Below are positions 36,944-46,002 of a DNA stretch of 64,000 nt, piece by piece. This DNA is from Prado023 sp963798745. GTDB taxonomy: Bacteria; Actinomycetota; Actinomycetes; S36-B12; CAIYMF01. The stretch lies in NCBI GenBank assembly GCA_963798745.1, contig CAWCUF010000001.1, positions 626,468 to 690,467 on the forward strand. The letters are read 5' to 3'. A model generated the notes under the pieces. It worked only from the letters and a program-made list of their open reading frames with translations. It was not told the DNA's origin and did not search any database. Within the stretch, counting starts at the first letter, position 1; each line of letters begins with the position of its first letter. A program made the translations under genes and the position numbers.

Positions 36944-38086
36944 ATGGGCAACGGTGCCCCGAACCAGTACAGCCCCGACGGGACTGCGGTTTCGGTTGCC
37001 CCGCCGCTGGAAACCTGGCCGACGACGTGGTGGCACGCCCTCCCCGACGGCCGGGTGCAGTGCGACCTGTGTCCGCGGGAGTGCCGGCTGCACGAGGGCC
37101 AGCGCGGGCTCTGCTTCGTCCGGGCGTGCCAGGACGGCGCGATCGTGTCGACCACCTACGGCCGATCCTCGGGCTACTGCGTGGACCCGATCGAGAAGAA
37201 GCCGCTGAACCACTTCCTGCCCGGCTCGTCGGTGCTGTCGTTCGGCACCGCGGGCTGCAACCTGACCTGCAAGTTCTGCCAGAACTGGGACATCTCCAAG
37301 TCCCGGGACATCGACACACTGGCTGACAGCGCCAGCCCCACCGCCATCGCCACCGCCGCGGCTCGGCTGGGCTGCCGCAGCGTCGCGTTCACCTACAACG
37401 ACCCGGTGATCTTCGCCGAGTACGCCATCGACACCGCCATCGCCGCCCGCGAGGTGGGCATCCGCACGGTGGCGGTCACCGCCGGGTACATCAACCCCGA
37501 GCCGCGCGCGGAGTTCTACCGGCACATGGACGCGGCCAACATCGACCTCAAGGGATTCTCGCCGGAGTTCTACCACCGGCTCTGCGGCGCGGACCTGGCC
37601 CGGGTGCTGGACACCATCGAGTACGTGGCCACCCGGACCGACACCTGGCTGGAACTGACCACGCTGGTCATCCCCGGGCACAACGACTCCGACGAGGAAC
37701 TCGACGCCATGACCCGCTGGGTCGTGGCGCACTGTGGTCCGGATGTGCCGATGCACTTCAGCGCGTTCCACCCCGACTGGAAGATGCGTGACGTGCCGCC
37801 CACGCCGCCCGCGACCCTGACCCGGGCACGCGACATCGCCCTGGCCAACGGCGTGCGCTACGCCTACACCGGCAACGTGTCCGACCGTGCCGGGGACACC
37901 ACACGCTGCCCGGGATGCGGGCGGCCGGTGATCGAGCGCGACTGGTACCAGATCCGCGCCTACCGGCTCGACGAGCGGGGGCACTGCGTGGCCTGTGGCG
38001 CGTCGGTCGACGGCGTGTTCGACGGGCCGGTGGGAGATTGGGGGCGGCGCCGGTTGCCGGTGCGCCTGGCCGAGGTGCTGGCATGA
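36944..38086 (+). CDS. amrS: AmmeMemoRadiSam system radical SAM enzyme
   Basis: 380 aa. The radical SAM cluster motif CNLTCKFCQNWD (CxxxCxxC) is at about residue 101. An earlier CDLCPRECRLHEGQRGLCFV (about 42) and a C-terminal CPGCGRPV/HCVACGA pair suggest extra metal sites. GYCVDPIEKKPLNHFLPGS and HFSAFHPDWKMRDVPPTP are typical AmrS blocks. The family is defined by linkage to Memo and AMMECR1 proteins, which follow here as one fused gene 42 bases downstream. The substrate is not established. ATG 36944. Confidence 0.92.
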   Translation: MGNGAPNQYSPDGTAVSVAPPLETWPTTWWHALPDGRVQCDLCPRECRLHEGQRGLCFVRACQDGAIVSTTYGRSSGYCVDPIEKKPLNHFLPGSSVLSFGTAGCNLTCKFCQNWDISKSRDIDTLADSASPTAIATAAARLGCRSVAFTYNDPVIFAEYAIDTAIAAREVGIRTVAVTAGYINPEPRAEFYRHMDAANIDLKGFSPEFYHRLCGADLARVLDTIEYVATRTDTWLELTTLVIPGHNDSDEELDAMTRWVVAHCGPDVPMHFSAFHPDWKMRDVPPTPPATLTRARDIALANGVRYAYTGNVSDRAGDTTRCPGCGRPVIERDWYQIRAYRLDERGHCVACGASVDGVFDGPVGDWGRRRLPVRLAEVLA

Positions 38087-38128
38087 CCGGATCGGGGCCC
38101 GTCGGGGCACGGTGAGGAGGGCACGGCC

Positions 38129-39691
38129 ATGAGGTGGCCAGGCAGCCACGAGGAACCGCAGGACACCTACGCCGGCTGGGTTCGGGACCCTGCGGTCGCT
38201 GGGCGGTTCTATCCGGGCGACCCGGACCGCCTGTCCGTCGAGATCGACGGTTACCTGGCGCGGGGGCGTGCGGCCCTGGCGCAGCAGCCACCGGTCCTCG
38301 GAGCTCGGGCAACGATCCGACTGGTCGGCATCGTGGTGCCGCACGCCGGCACGATCTACTCGGGGCCGACGGCGGGCTACGCCTATGCGGCCATCGATCC
38401 GGCCTCGGTACAGCGCGTGGTGCTGCTCGGTCCGGCGCACTACGTGGCCGTGGACGGCATCGGGATCAGCAGCGCCAGCGCATGGCGCACTCCCCTGGGT
38501 GACGTGCCGCTCGATGGCGACCTCGCCGCCGACCTGCGAGCCACCGTCGACGCCGTCGTGCCCGCTGACCCCGCGCACGCCCCGGAGCACAGCCTCGAGG
38601 TGCAGCTGCCGTTCCTGCAGCGCGTGCTCGCCCCGGGTTGGGCGCTCGTACCGCTGATCGTGGGGCCGTCACTGGCGCAGGAGGTCGGGGCGGTGATCGC
38701 CCGCTGCGCCGCGCTGCCAAGCACTCTGGTCGTGGTGTCCACCGACCTGTCGCACTACCTGGACCACGAGTCCGCGCTGGCCGCCGACGCCCGCACGATC
38801 GCCACCATCCTGGCCCGCGACCCGCAAGGGTTGCAGGCGGCCGATGCGTGCGGTCGCAATCCGTTGCGCGGCCTGCTCGCCGCGGCAGCGGACGCCGACT
38901 GGGCGGTGCGCCTGCTGGACTCGCGCACCTCTGGGGACACGGCCGGTGATCGCGACCGAGTCGTCGGCTACGCGGCGTTCGCCGTCACCGCCGGCGACGG
39001 CGTCCGCGGGGTCGACGGCACAAGATCCGGCGCCGGTGCCGATCTTGGACCGGACCCGGCCGTCGCGGTCGGCCGATCCGAGCCTGACCTTGGCCGGATC
39101 GCGGCGCCCGCCCGCATGGCTCTGCTGGCCCTGGCGCGGCACACGATCGAGTCCGCGCTGAAGACCGGGCACCGACCCCGGCTGGGCGCCGACGGCTGGC
39201 CCGAGGACTGGGGCCCGGGCATTGGGCCTCCCGACGATCCGGTGCTGCGCGAGCCGGGCGCTGCGTTCGTCACTCTGCGCTCCGAGCAGGGCGACCTGCT
39301 CGGGTGCATCGGTTCCCTGACCCCGCACCAGTCGCTGGTCGCTGACGTGGCCCAGCATGCCTACGACGCGGCCTTCAGCGACCCGAGGTTCGCGCCCATG
39401 ACCCGCGACCGCGCGGTTGGCATGGTCATCGACATCTCCGTGCTGAGCCCGACCCGCGCGTTCCGCTGCTCGGGGTACGACGACCTGCTCGCGCGGCTGC
39501 CGGTCGGCAGTGGGGTCCTCGTCCAGGCAGGTCGGCATCGCGCAACCTTCCTGCCGGCCGTCTGGGAGCAGTTGCCGGAACCGGCTGCGTTCCTGGCCGC
39601 GCTCTGGCGCAAGGCGGGGATGCCCCCCGGGCAGTGGCCATCCGGCACCCGGATCGAGCTCTACGACTCCGAGGAGTTCGCCGAAGGGTGA
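38129..39691 (+). CDS. AmmeMemoRadiSam system Memo-AMMECR1 fusion protein
   Basis: 520 aa. Residues about 15-285 are a Memo-like (AmrB) domain: DPAVAGRFYPGDPDRLS, VVPHAGTIYSGPTAGYAY and SLEVQLPFLQRVL, VVVSTDLSHYLDHESA, with the His/Asp/Cys set expected at the metal site. Residues about 325-510 are AMMECR1 (AmrA): PGAAFVTLRSEQGDLLGCIG (signature LLGCIGSL), FSDPRFAPMTRD and VLVQAGRHRATFLPAVWEQL. Memo and AMMECR1 are separate in many genomes; their fusion here supports a joint role with the radical SAM protein upstream. ATG 38129 has AGGAGG ahead. Confidence 0.93.
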   Translation: MRWPGSHEEPQDTYAGWVRDPAVAGRFYPGDPDRLSVEIDGYLARGRAALAQQPPVLGARATIRLVGIVVPHAGTIYSGPTAGYAYAAIDPASVQRVVLLGPAHYVAVDGIGISSASAWRTPLGDVPLDGDLAADLRATVDAVVPADPAHAPEHSLEVQLPFLQRVLAPGWALVPLIVGPSLAQEVGAVIARCAALPSTLVVVSTDLSHYLDHESALAADARTIATILARDPQGLQAADACGRNPLRGLLAAAADADWAVRLLDSRTSGDTAGDRDRVVGYAAFAVTAGDGVRGVDGTRSGAGADLGPDPAVAVGRSEPDLGRIAAPARMALLALARHTIESALKTGHRPRLGADGWPEDWGPGIGPPDDPVLREPGAAFVTLRSEQGDLLGCIGSLTPHQSLVADVAQHAYDAAFSDPRFAPMTRDRAVGMVIDISVLSPTRAFRCSGYDDLLARLPVGSGVLVQAGRHRATFLPAVWEQLPEPAAFLAALWRKAGMPPGQWPSGTRIELYDSEEFAEG

Positions 39692-39772
39692 CCGCGCCGC
39701 CGGCGCCATCCCCGTCGGGCCGTCCCCCGGGTCCGGCCGACCGGCGAACCCGGGATGACCATACTGGGTCGC

Positions 39773-41689
39773 ATGACTCCTGATCCCACGCGCCCGGTCC
39801 GGATCGGCAACTGCTCGGGCTTCCTCGGCGACCGCATCTCGGCCGCTGCGGAACTGGTCGACTCCGGTGAGATCGACGTCCTCACCGGTGATTGGCTGGC
39901 TGAGTTGACGATGCTGATCCTGGCCCGCCAGCGGATGCGCCACGGCGCCGGATCGGGCTATGCGCGCACATTCCTGACCCAGATGGAGCAGGTCCTGGGC
40001 GCCTGCCTGGAGCGCGGGATCACTGTGGTCAGCAACGCGGGCGGACTGGACCCGGACGGCTGCGCGACTGCGCTGGGCGAGCTGGCCGATCGGCTCGGGC
40101 TGAGCCCGCGGATCGGGGTCGTCACCGGTGACGACGTGCTGGCCACGGTCACCGCACGTCCCGGCGACTTCCCGAACCTGGACACCGGTGAGTCGCTGGC
40201 CGGCCGCGCGCCACTGACCGCCAACGCCTACCTGGGCGGCGAGCCGGTCACCGCGGCGCTGCTCGCCGGTGCGGATGTGGTCATCACCGGGCGGATCACC
40301 GACGCGGCGCTGGTCGTCGGGCCGGCCGCGTGGTGGCACGGCTGGTCCTACGCCGATGCCGCCGCCGGTGACCAGGCGGCACTCGATCGAATGGCCGGTG
40401 CGGTCGCCGCCGGACACGTCATCGAGTGCGGCGCGCAGGCCACCGGCGGCAACTACTCGTTCTTCGCCGAGGTGCCGGCCTGGCCCGCGGGGTTCCCGAT
40501 CGCCGAGGTCGCCGCCGACGGGTCGAGCGTGATCACCAAGCCGAGCGCGTCCGGGGGGCTGGTCTCGCCCGGGACGGTGACCTCCCAGCTCGTCTACGAG
40601 ATCGCCGGACCCCGTTACGCCAACCCGGACGTGACTGCACTGTTCGACACCCTGACCCTGGCCCAGGTGGGCCCGGACCGGGTGTCGCTGACCGGCACCC
40701 GCGGGGCGCCGGCGCCGGAGCGGCTGAAGGTGGCCGTCAACCTGTTCGCGGGCTTCCGCAACTCGATGTCGCTGGTCCTGACCGGGCGGGCTGCCCGGGC
40801 CAAGGCGGACCTCGCCCTGCGCCAGGTCGCCGGCCTCGGCCTGGACGAGGCGCTCGGCGACCCGGCGGCGGGGCGACCGGCACCGAGCCCGACGGATCTG
40901 GCCGCAGTCAGCACGCTGCCGGTCGCGGCTCTGCATGTCGCCTTCGATGACCTGGCTGCGCAGGACCCCGCCACGACGGCCACCGCCCAGGGGCACCTGC
41001 GGATCACGGTCAAGGACGCCGACCAGACGAAGGTCGGCAAGCCGTTCACGACGGCGGTCGTGGAGGCCGCGCTGGGGTCCTACCCGGGGATGTTCCCGAC
41101 CGCGCCGCCCGCCGACGGCAGCCCGTTCGGCGTCTACTGGCCCACGCTCATCGACCGCGTGCATGTGCCGGTGGCGGTGCGCGTGGCCGGGGAGCCCGTG
41201 GGCTTCGAGCCCGCGTCGGCCGAGGGGGCCGATCCGGCCGACGGCGGCCACGCCGACCCCCTCGGGGCTGGTGGCGAGGGTGTGGCCGACCCGGTCGGGG
41301 CCGGTGTGCGGGCCTCCGGGACCGCCTGGGCGCCCGAACCCGGCACCTTCCTCGGCGACGTGGTCGGCGCGCGGTCCGGGGACAAGGGCGGCAACGCCAA
41401 TGTGGGGATGTGGATCCCGGAGCCGGGGGTGGGGCCCAGCGTCGGCCTGAGCGTCGACGAGGTCGATGCGCGGTACGCGTGGCTGGCCGGTTGGCTGACC
41501 CCGCAGACGGTGCGCGAACTTCTGCCCGAAGCGGCGGACCTGCCCGTCGACCTCTACCCGCTGCCGAATCTGCGCGCCGTCAACGTGGTGATCCGCGGGC
41601 TGCTCGGGCGCGGGGTGGCCGACTCGACCTCGTTGGATCCGCAGGCCAAGGGCCTGGCCGAGCACGTGCGCGCGCGCCGGCTCCGCTGA
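39773..41689 (+). CDS. AtuA-family protein (DUF1446), acyclic terpene utilisation-like
   Basis: 638 aa. The N-terminal DUF1446 domain has IGNCSGFLGDRISAAAELVD, YLTGDWLAELTM-type VLTGDWLAELTMLILARQRM, TVVSNAGGLDPDGCA, GADVVITGRITDAALVVGP and HVIECGAQATGGNYSFF. The C-terminal ferredoxin-fold AtuA domain (from about 525) has LGDVVGARSGDKGGNANVGM. AtuA is needed for citronellol/geraniol breakdown in Pseudomonas, but its reaction is unclear. In actinobacteria it commonly sits with acyl-CoA carboxylase, dehydrogenase and hydratase genes, as here. ATG 39773 is chosen: CATACT (39760-39765) stands 7 bases ahead; ATG 39755 would lie upstream of that box. Confidence 0.88.
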   Translation: MTPDPTRPVRIGNCSGFLGDRISAAAELVDSGEIDVLTGDWLAELTMLILARQRMRHGAGSGYARTFLTQMEQVLGACLERGITVVSNAGGLDPDGCATALGELADRLGLSPRIGVVTGDDVLATVTARPGDFPNLDTGESLAGRAPLTANAYLGGEPVTAALLAGADVVITGRITDAALVVGPAAWWHGWSYADAAAGDQAALDRMAGAVAAGHVIECGAQATGGNYSFFAEVPAWPAGFPIAEVAADGSSVITKPSASGGLVSPGTVTSQLVYEIAGPRYANPDVTALFDTLTLAQVGPDRVSLTGTRGAPAPERLKVAVNLFAGFRNSMSLVLTGRAARAKADLALRQVAGLGLDEALGDPAAGRPAPSPTDLAAVSTLPVAALHVAFDDLAAQDPATTATAQGHLRITVKDADQTKVGKPFTTAVVEAALGSYPGMFPTAPPADGSPFGVYWPTLIDRVHVPVAVRVAGEPVGFEPASAEGADPADGGHADPLGAGGEGVADPVGAGVRASGTAWAPEPGTFLGDVVGARSGDKGGNANVGMWIPEPGVGPSVGLSVDEVDARYAWLAGWLTPQTVRELLPEAADLPVDLYPLPNLRAVNVVIRGLLGRGVADSTSLDPQAKGLAEHVRARRLR

Positions 41690-41741
41690 CCCGGCGGGCA
41701 TGTCGCGGCCTCTCAGACAGGCTCCAGCACCACCGAGGAAC

Positions 41742-41774
41742 TTGACGCTCGTGTCAACTTGACGCTAGCGTCAG
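41742..41774 (+). promoter_or_regulatory. Promoter with two tandem TetR-type operators ahead of tetR
   Basis: Site 1 TTGACGCTCGTGTCAA (41742-41757) and site 2 TTGACGCTAGCGTCAG (41759-41774), starts 17 bp apart. The -35 TTGACG (41742-41747) and -10 TAGCGT (41766-41771) have an 18-bp spacer, with the ATG 8 bases past the -10 box. Each site has one or two departures from perfect symmetry, unlike those at 32683. This points to weaker autoregulation by the encoded TetR protein. Confidence 0.88.
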
Positions 41775-41779
41775 GTTGC

Positions 41780-42499
41780 ATGAGGGCGCTGACCGCCCGG
41801 GGTCAGGCCACCCGGGACAAGCTCGTGACCGGCGCGCGGGACGTGTTCGCCGAGCGTGGCTTCGCCGGCACCCGGATGGGCGACCTGGCCGACGCGGCCG
41901 GCGTCGCGCACGGGACGGTCTACACGTACTTCGACACCAAGGAGGACGTGCTTCTGGCCGTCCTCGATGCCGTGCGCACCGACCTGCACGAGGCCATGAC
42001 GCTGCCCCGGCTGCGCGATCCGATCCTGCGGGTGGAGGCGGCCAACCGCGCCTATCTCGACGGCTACCGCGCGCATGCCCAGTTGCTGCAGGTGGCCCAG
42101 GAGGCCGCGGCCGGGGACTCCCGGTTCGCCGACGTCCTGCTGGACCTGCGGCGCACCCACGTCGCCCGGGTGGCCGCCGCGATCCGCAAGCTCCAGTCCG
42201 AGGGGCTGGCCGCCCCGGACCTGGACCCGCAGACCTCGGCCGCTGCCCTGTGCGCGATGGTAGAGGCGTTCGCGGCGCACTGGCTGGGTCGGGGCGAGAT
42301 CCACGACGAGGCCGTGGCGACCCGGACGCTGACCCAGCTCTGGGTCCGCGGCCTGGGGATGCCTGCCCGGATCGAGGCCGTCCGCCGGGTCGCCGCGAAA
42401 GCTCCCGAGGCCTCGGCCCAGCCTCGGCCCGGCGTCCACCCGGTGCCCAGGCCGGGTCCGCGCCCGCCCGCTCGACCGGTGCGTGCCGCACCGTCCTGA
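41780..42499 (+). CDS. TetR/AcrR-family transcriptional regulator
   Basis: 239 aa. The N-terminal DNA-binding domain reads RDKLVTGARDVFAERGFAGT, then MGDLADAAGVAHGTVYTYFD with TKEDVLLAVL, a textbook TetR helix-turn-helix (residues about 10-60). The C-terminal part is helical, ending in a Pro/Arg-rich tail (from residue 212). The two operators in its own leaderless promoter match those before the carboxylase operon, so it very probably represses both and is released by an acyl-CoA or related pathway compound. ATG 41780 begins five bases after the second operator. Confidence 0.92.
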   Translation: MRALTARGQATRDKLVTGARDVFAERGFAGTRMGDLADAAGVAHGTVYTYFDTKEDVLLAVLDAVRTDLHEAMTLPRLRDPILRVEAANRAYLDGYRAHAQLLQVAQEAAAGDSRFADVLLDLRRTHVARVAAAIRKLQSEGLAAPDLDPQTSAAALCAMVEAFAAHWLGRGEIHDEAVATRTLTQLWVRGLGMPARIEAVRRVAAKAPEASAQPRPGVHPVPRPGPRPPARPVRAAPS

Positions 42500-42640
42500 A
42501 CCGCGTCGGACCGGGGCCGGCCCGCGACCAGGATGCGTGCGCCCGCTCCGGCCCCGAGTCCAGCACGCGGCCCAGTCCCGCAGTCCCAGCCACAGCGCCA
42601 CCCGACAGCACCGCCCGACAGCACGCGCAGAGGAGCACCG

Positions 42641-43807
42641 ATGATCGAGTTCAGCACCGAGCACCGCCAGTTCCGGGCCTCGGTCCGCCGATTCGTCGAG
42701 ACCGAGATCAACCCGAACGCCGACAAGTGGGAGGCTGACGCGTTCTTCCCGGCGCACGAACTGTTCCCCAAAGCCGGTGCGCTCGGCCTGTTCGGCCTCG
42801 AGGTCGACCCGGAGTTCGGCGGCCAGGGCGCGGACCACACCTACACCCTGATCCTCGGCGAGGAACTGGGCCGCGCGGATGTCGCCGGGGTGCCGCTCGC
42901 GATCGCCGTGCAGGCCAGCATGTCCACGCCGTCGCTGGCCAAGTACGGCAGTGCCGAGCTCAAGACCAAGTACCTCGCCCCGGCACTGAGCGGAGAGATG
43001 GTCTCCGCCGTGGCGGTCAGCGAGCCGGATGCCGGCAGCGACGTCGCGGGGATCCGAACGAAGGCGGTCCGCGACGGCGACGACTGGGTGATCACCGGGC
43101 GCAAGATGTGGATCACCAACGGGACCCAGGCCGACTGGCTGTGCCTGCTCGCGCGCACGGTCGAGCCAGGCGAGCAGCCGTCCACCGGTTACCGGGGGAT
43201 GAGCCAGATCATCGTGCCGACCGACAGCCCCGGATTCTCGGTTGGGCGCAAGATCGAGAAGATGGGCAACCACTCCTCGGACACCGCCGAGCTGGTCCTC
43301 GACGAGGTGCGCGTGCCTGTGACCAACACGGTGGGCCGGGTCGGCAAGGGCTTCCAGCAGCAGATGGGCCAGTTCCAGGACGAGCGGCTGATGGGCGCCT
43401 ACATGGCCACCTCGGGTGCGCGCAGGGCGATCGAGCGCACCGGTGAGTACCTCAAGGTCCGCCACGCGTTCGGGGAGCCGCTGATCAACAACCAGTACCT
43501 GCGGTTCCGGCTGGCCGAACTCGCCGCCGAGGTCGACCTGCTCACGCAGTACAACTACTCCGCGGCCGAGCGCTTCACCGCTGGCCAGGACGTCACCAAG
43601 ATGGCCACGATCGCCAAGTGGAAGACCGGCAAGCTGGCCCGGGAGGTGGCCGATGTGGCGGTGCAGTTCCACGGCGGGATGGGCTACGCGGAGGAGATGT
43701 GGCCGGCACGGTACCTGCGCGACTCGCGGCTGATCTCCATCGGTGGCGGCGCTGACGAGGTCATGCTGCGCGTGATCGCGATGATGGAGGGGTGGGAGCG
43801 GCTGTGA
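42641..43807 (+). CDS. Acyl-CoA dehydrogenase
   Basis: 388 aa flavoprotein that introduces a 2,3 double bond into acyl-CoAs. Blocks: FGGQGADHTYTLILGEELGR, VSAVAVSEPDAGSDVAGI and KMWITNGTQADWLCLLAR (FAD/substrate), QDERLMGAYMATSGARRAIE, and C-terminal FHGGMGYAEEMWPARYLRDS with a Glu in the expected catalytic place, then ISIGGGADEVMLRVIA. It fits the isovaleryl/citronellyl-type members, in line with the carboxylase. ATG 42641 has AGAGGAG eight bases ahead. Its end overlaps the hydratase start (GTGA). Confidence 0.92.
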   Translation: MIEFSTEHRQFRASVRRFVETEINPNADKWEADAFFPAHELFPKAGALGLFGLEVDPEFGGQGADHTYTLILGEELGRADVAGVPLAIAVQASMSTPSLAKYGSAELKTKYLAPALSGEMVSAVAVSEPDAGSDVAGIRTKAVRDGDDWVITGRKMWITNGTQADWLCLLARTVEPGEQPSTGYRGMSQIIVPTDSPGFSVGRKIEKMGNHSSDTAELVLDEVRVPVTNTVGRVGKGFQQQMGQFQDERLMGAYMATSGARRAIERTGEYLKVRHAFGEPLINNQYLRFRLAELAAEVDLLTQYNYSAAERFTAGQDVTKMATIAKWKTGKLAREVADVAVQFHGGMGYAEEMWPARYLRDSRLISIGGGADEVMLRVIAMMEGWERL

Positions 43808-44634
43808 GCTCGTCGGCCCAGGCACCAGCCGAGGGCGCCGCCCAGCCTGACGGACAGGCACCCGAGGTGCTCCTCGCGGTCGGCGATGGCGTGGCCACGA
43901 TCACGCTGAACCGGCCCGAGGCGCGCAACATGCTCACGGCGTCGGGGATGGCGCTGCTCGCCGAGCACTTGGTCACGGCCGGCGCCGACGAGGCCGTGCG
44001 GATGATCGTGCTGACCGGCTCGGGCAACACGTTCTGCTCGGGTGCGGACCTGCGCGGGGCGTCGGCTGCCGATTCGTCGTCGTTCACCGGCTCCGGTCCG
44101 GGGGCACTCGTGGCCGTGCTGGAGGCGATCCTGGACAACCCGAAGCCGGTCATCGCCCGGGTGCAGGGGCATGTGGCCGGCGGCGGCAACGGGCTCGTTG
44201 CGGCGGCGGACCTCTCGGTGGCTGTGGAGTCGGCGAAGTTCGCGTTCTCCGAGGTCCGGCTGGGCTTGGCACCCGCGGTCATCAGCGTGGTCTGCCTGGC
44301 CCGGATGCACCGCGCCGACGCCCAGGAGCTGCTGCTCACCGGGGAGCGCGTCCCGGCCGCGCGGATGGTCGAGGCCGGGATGGTCAATCGGGTCGTGACC
44401 GACGAGATGCTCGACGAGGCGGTGGCCGGATGGGTCGCGGCGCTGTCGGCCGGCGGTCCGCTGGCAGTGGCGCACACCAAGGACCTGCTGCGGGTCGTGC
44501 CGGGGATGAGCCGGGACGCGGGATTCGCGCACACCTCCGCGCTGTCGGCCCAGCTGTTCGCCTCGCCCGAGGCGCAGTCCGGGATGATGGCCTTCCTGTC
44601 CCGCCGGCCAGCCCCCTGGGTGCCACCGGCCTGA
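43804..44634 (+). CDS. Enoyl-CoA hydratase/isomerase family protein
   Basis: 276 aa crotonase. Motifs: VATITLNRPEARNMLTASG, GSGNTFCSGADLRGAS (oxyanion-hole Ala/Gly block) near 75, and HVAGGGNGLVAAADLSVAVE near 122 with a second oxyanion Gly; KFAFSEVRLGLAPAVISVV follows. It probably hydrates the unsaturated acyl-CoA formed by the carboxylase (a methylglutaconyl-CoA hydratase role is possible). GTG 43804 overlaps the dehydrogenase stop, so the pair is coupled. No HMG-CoA lyase is seen in the window. Confidence 0.9.
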   Translation: MSSSAQAPAEGAAQPDGQAPEVLLAVGDGVATITLNRPEARNMLTASGMALLAEHLVTAGADEAVRMIVLTGSGNTFCSGADLRGASAADSSSFTGSGPGALVAVLEAILDNPKPVIARVQGHVAGGGNGLVAAADLSVAVESAKFAFSEVRLGLAPAVISVVCLARMHRADAQELLLTGERVPAARMVEAGMVNRVVTDEMLDEAVAGWVAALSAGGPLAVAHTKDLLRVVPGMSRDAGFAHTSALSAQLFASPEAQSGMMAFLSRRPAPWVPPA

Positions 44635-44648
44635 TCCGGGGAGCCACG

Positions 44649-44990
44649 ATGGGCACGATCGAGGTGGCGGTGCTCGCCGCGGGCATCCTGCTGCTCTCAT
44701 CGGCGGAGCCGCAGCGGCCGACCTGGTCGTCCAGCTCGTGCTCGGCTGCCTGGCCGGAGTCGGCCTGGGCTGGTTCGTCGCGGGTGTGGTCGATCGATTC
44801 GGTGGCTCGACTGCCGGCCTGTATCCGGTCCTCATGCTGGGCGTGGGGTTTCCCGGCGACCTATGGCCTGACCGGGGCACGTGAGATCTTCTCGGTCGTC
44901 TTCGTGATCGTCGTCGTGTCGGTGCTCGTACAGGGACTGACGCTGGATACGGCCGCGCCCAGGCTGGGAGTCGTGGACGCTTGGTCCTAG
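44649..44990 (+). pseudogene. Relic of a CPA1-type K+/H+ antiporter
   Basis: Pieces of a cation:proton antiporter are joined across frames. ATG 44649 gives GTIEVAVLAAGILLLSSA, the normal first helix. In another frame DLVVQLVLGCLAGVGLGWFV and GGSTAGLYPVLMLGVGF follow. A third gives ATYGLTGAREIFSVVFVIVV, VSVLVQGLTLDTAAPRLGV and a TAG at 44988. In intact NhaP/CvrA-like proteins (about 500 aa) these blocks are spread over 400 residues, so several deletions and frame changes have occurred. It follows the hydratase gene by 14 bases. A CCCCGG/CCGGGG hairpin lies just after it (45008-45024). Confidence 0.7.
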
Positions 44991-45129
44991 CGAGCTCGGC
45001 CGCTGGATCCCCGGCACACCCGGGGTTGCTCGAGCGATGGGTAGGTGTTCCAATCGAGGCGTCGATCCATGTGGTCCGCGGGCCCGCTCGCGTGCGCAGG
45101 CCTGCGGCCGTCGCCGGAGGAGGGCCGCT

Positions 45130-45783
45130 GTGCAGATCGAGGTCTGGTCCGACGTCGCATGTCCTTGGTGCTACATCGGCAAGCGCCGGCTGGCCGAGGG
45201 GATCCGCCAGCATGTGGCTGCCGGCGGGGACCCGGTCGAGGTCGAGTACCGCTCGTTCGAGCTCGCCCCCGACCTGCCCCAGGACGCCACCGAGCCGCTG
45301 ATCGAGTACATGTCGGTGCGCAAGGGCATCCCCGAGGCGCAGGTGCGTGCGATGTTCACCCAGGTGAGCGAGCTGGCGCGCGCCGAGGGCATCGACGCGC
45401 ACTTCGAGACCGTGCAGCAGACCCGAACGCTCAAGGCCCACGAGCTGCTGCACCTGGCCAAGGCGCACGGTGTGCAGGAGCCGATGAAGGAGCGCCTGTT
45501 GAGCGCGTACTTCGTCGAGGGTGGGCACGTCGGGCGTACCGATGACCTGGTGACGCTGGCTGTCGAGGTGGGGTTGGACGCTGACGAGGTGCGCGCTGCG
45601 CTGGCCGCCGGGACCTACGCCGCGGCCGTCCAGGCCGACATCGAGCAGGCCCGCGCCCATGGCATCGGGGGCGTGCCGTTCTTCGTCATCGATCGCCGGT
45701 ACGGGATCTCCGGTGCCCAGTCGGCCGAGACGTTCGCCGGGGCGCTGGCCCATGCCGCCGAGGATCGGGCGACCACCGCATGA
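45130..45783 (+). CDS. DsbA-family oxidoreductase, FrnE-like
   Basis: 217 aa thioredoxin-fold protein. The CxxC site is SDVACPWCYIGKRRLAEG (CPWC near residue 11), and the cis-Pro loop is GIGGVPFFVIDRRYGISGAQ near 177. FrnE members are cytoplasmic and seen in polyketide clusters or oxidative stress responses; no signal peptide is present here. GTG 45130 has GGAGGAGGG about six bases ahead. It stands alone between the antiporter relic and tRNA-Ser(TGA). Confidence 0.92.
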   Translation: MQIEVWSDVACPWCYIGKRRLAEGIRQHVAAGGDPVEVEYRSFELAPDLPQDATEPLIEYMSVRKGIPEAQVRAMFTQVSELARAEGIDAHFETVQQTRTLKAHELLHLAKAHGVQEPMKERLLSAYFVEGGHVGRTDDLVTLAVEVGLDADEVRAALAAGTYAAAVQADIEQARAHGIGGVPFFVIDRRYGISGAQSAETFAGALAHAAEDRATTA

Positions 45784-46002
45784 GCGGCGCGGGCGAGGTC
45801 CTCGAGACCCGGGCTCCGGGTCGGGAGGTCGCCGTCGACGAGGGCGACACCACGGCGCGAGCCATCCCGGGCGCTTCAACGACGGCGATTCCGTTCACAC
45901 CAACGGCGAGTCGGCGCTCATCGGCTTTCCGCAGCCGACCGGTGTGCGCGATGATGGTCCCCGACGCTGGACCGGAGCAGGCAGATCACCGGCCGGCGTC
46001 GA

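Noticed and set aside
33994..37155. Minus-strand open frame of about 1050 codons opposite the carboxylase genes
   Set aside because: It is the complementary frame of the carboxylase alpha gene and nearby sequence, and has no recognisable domain.
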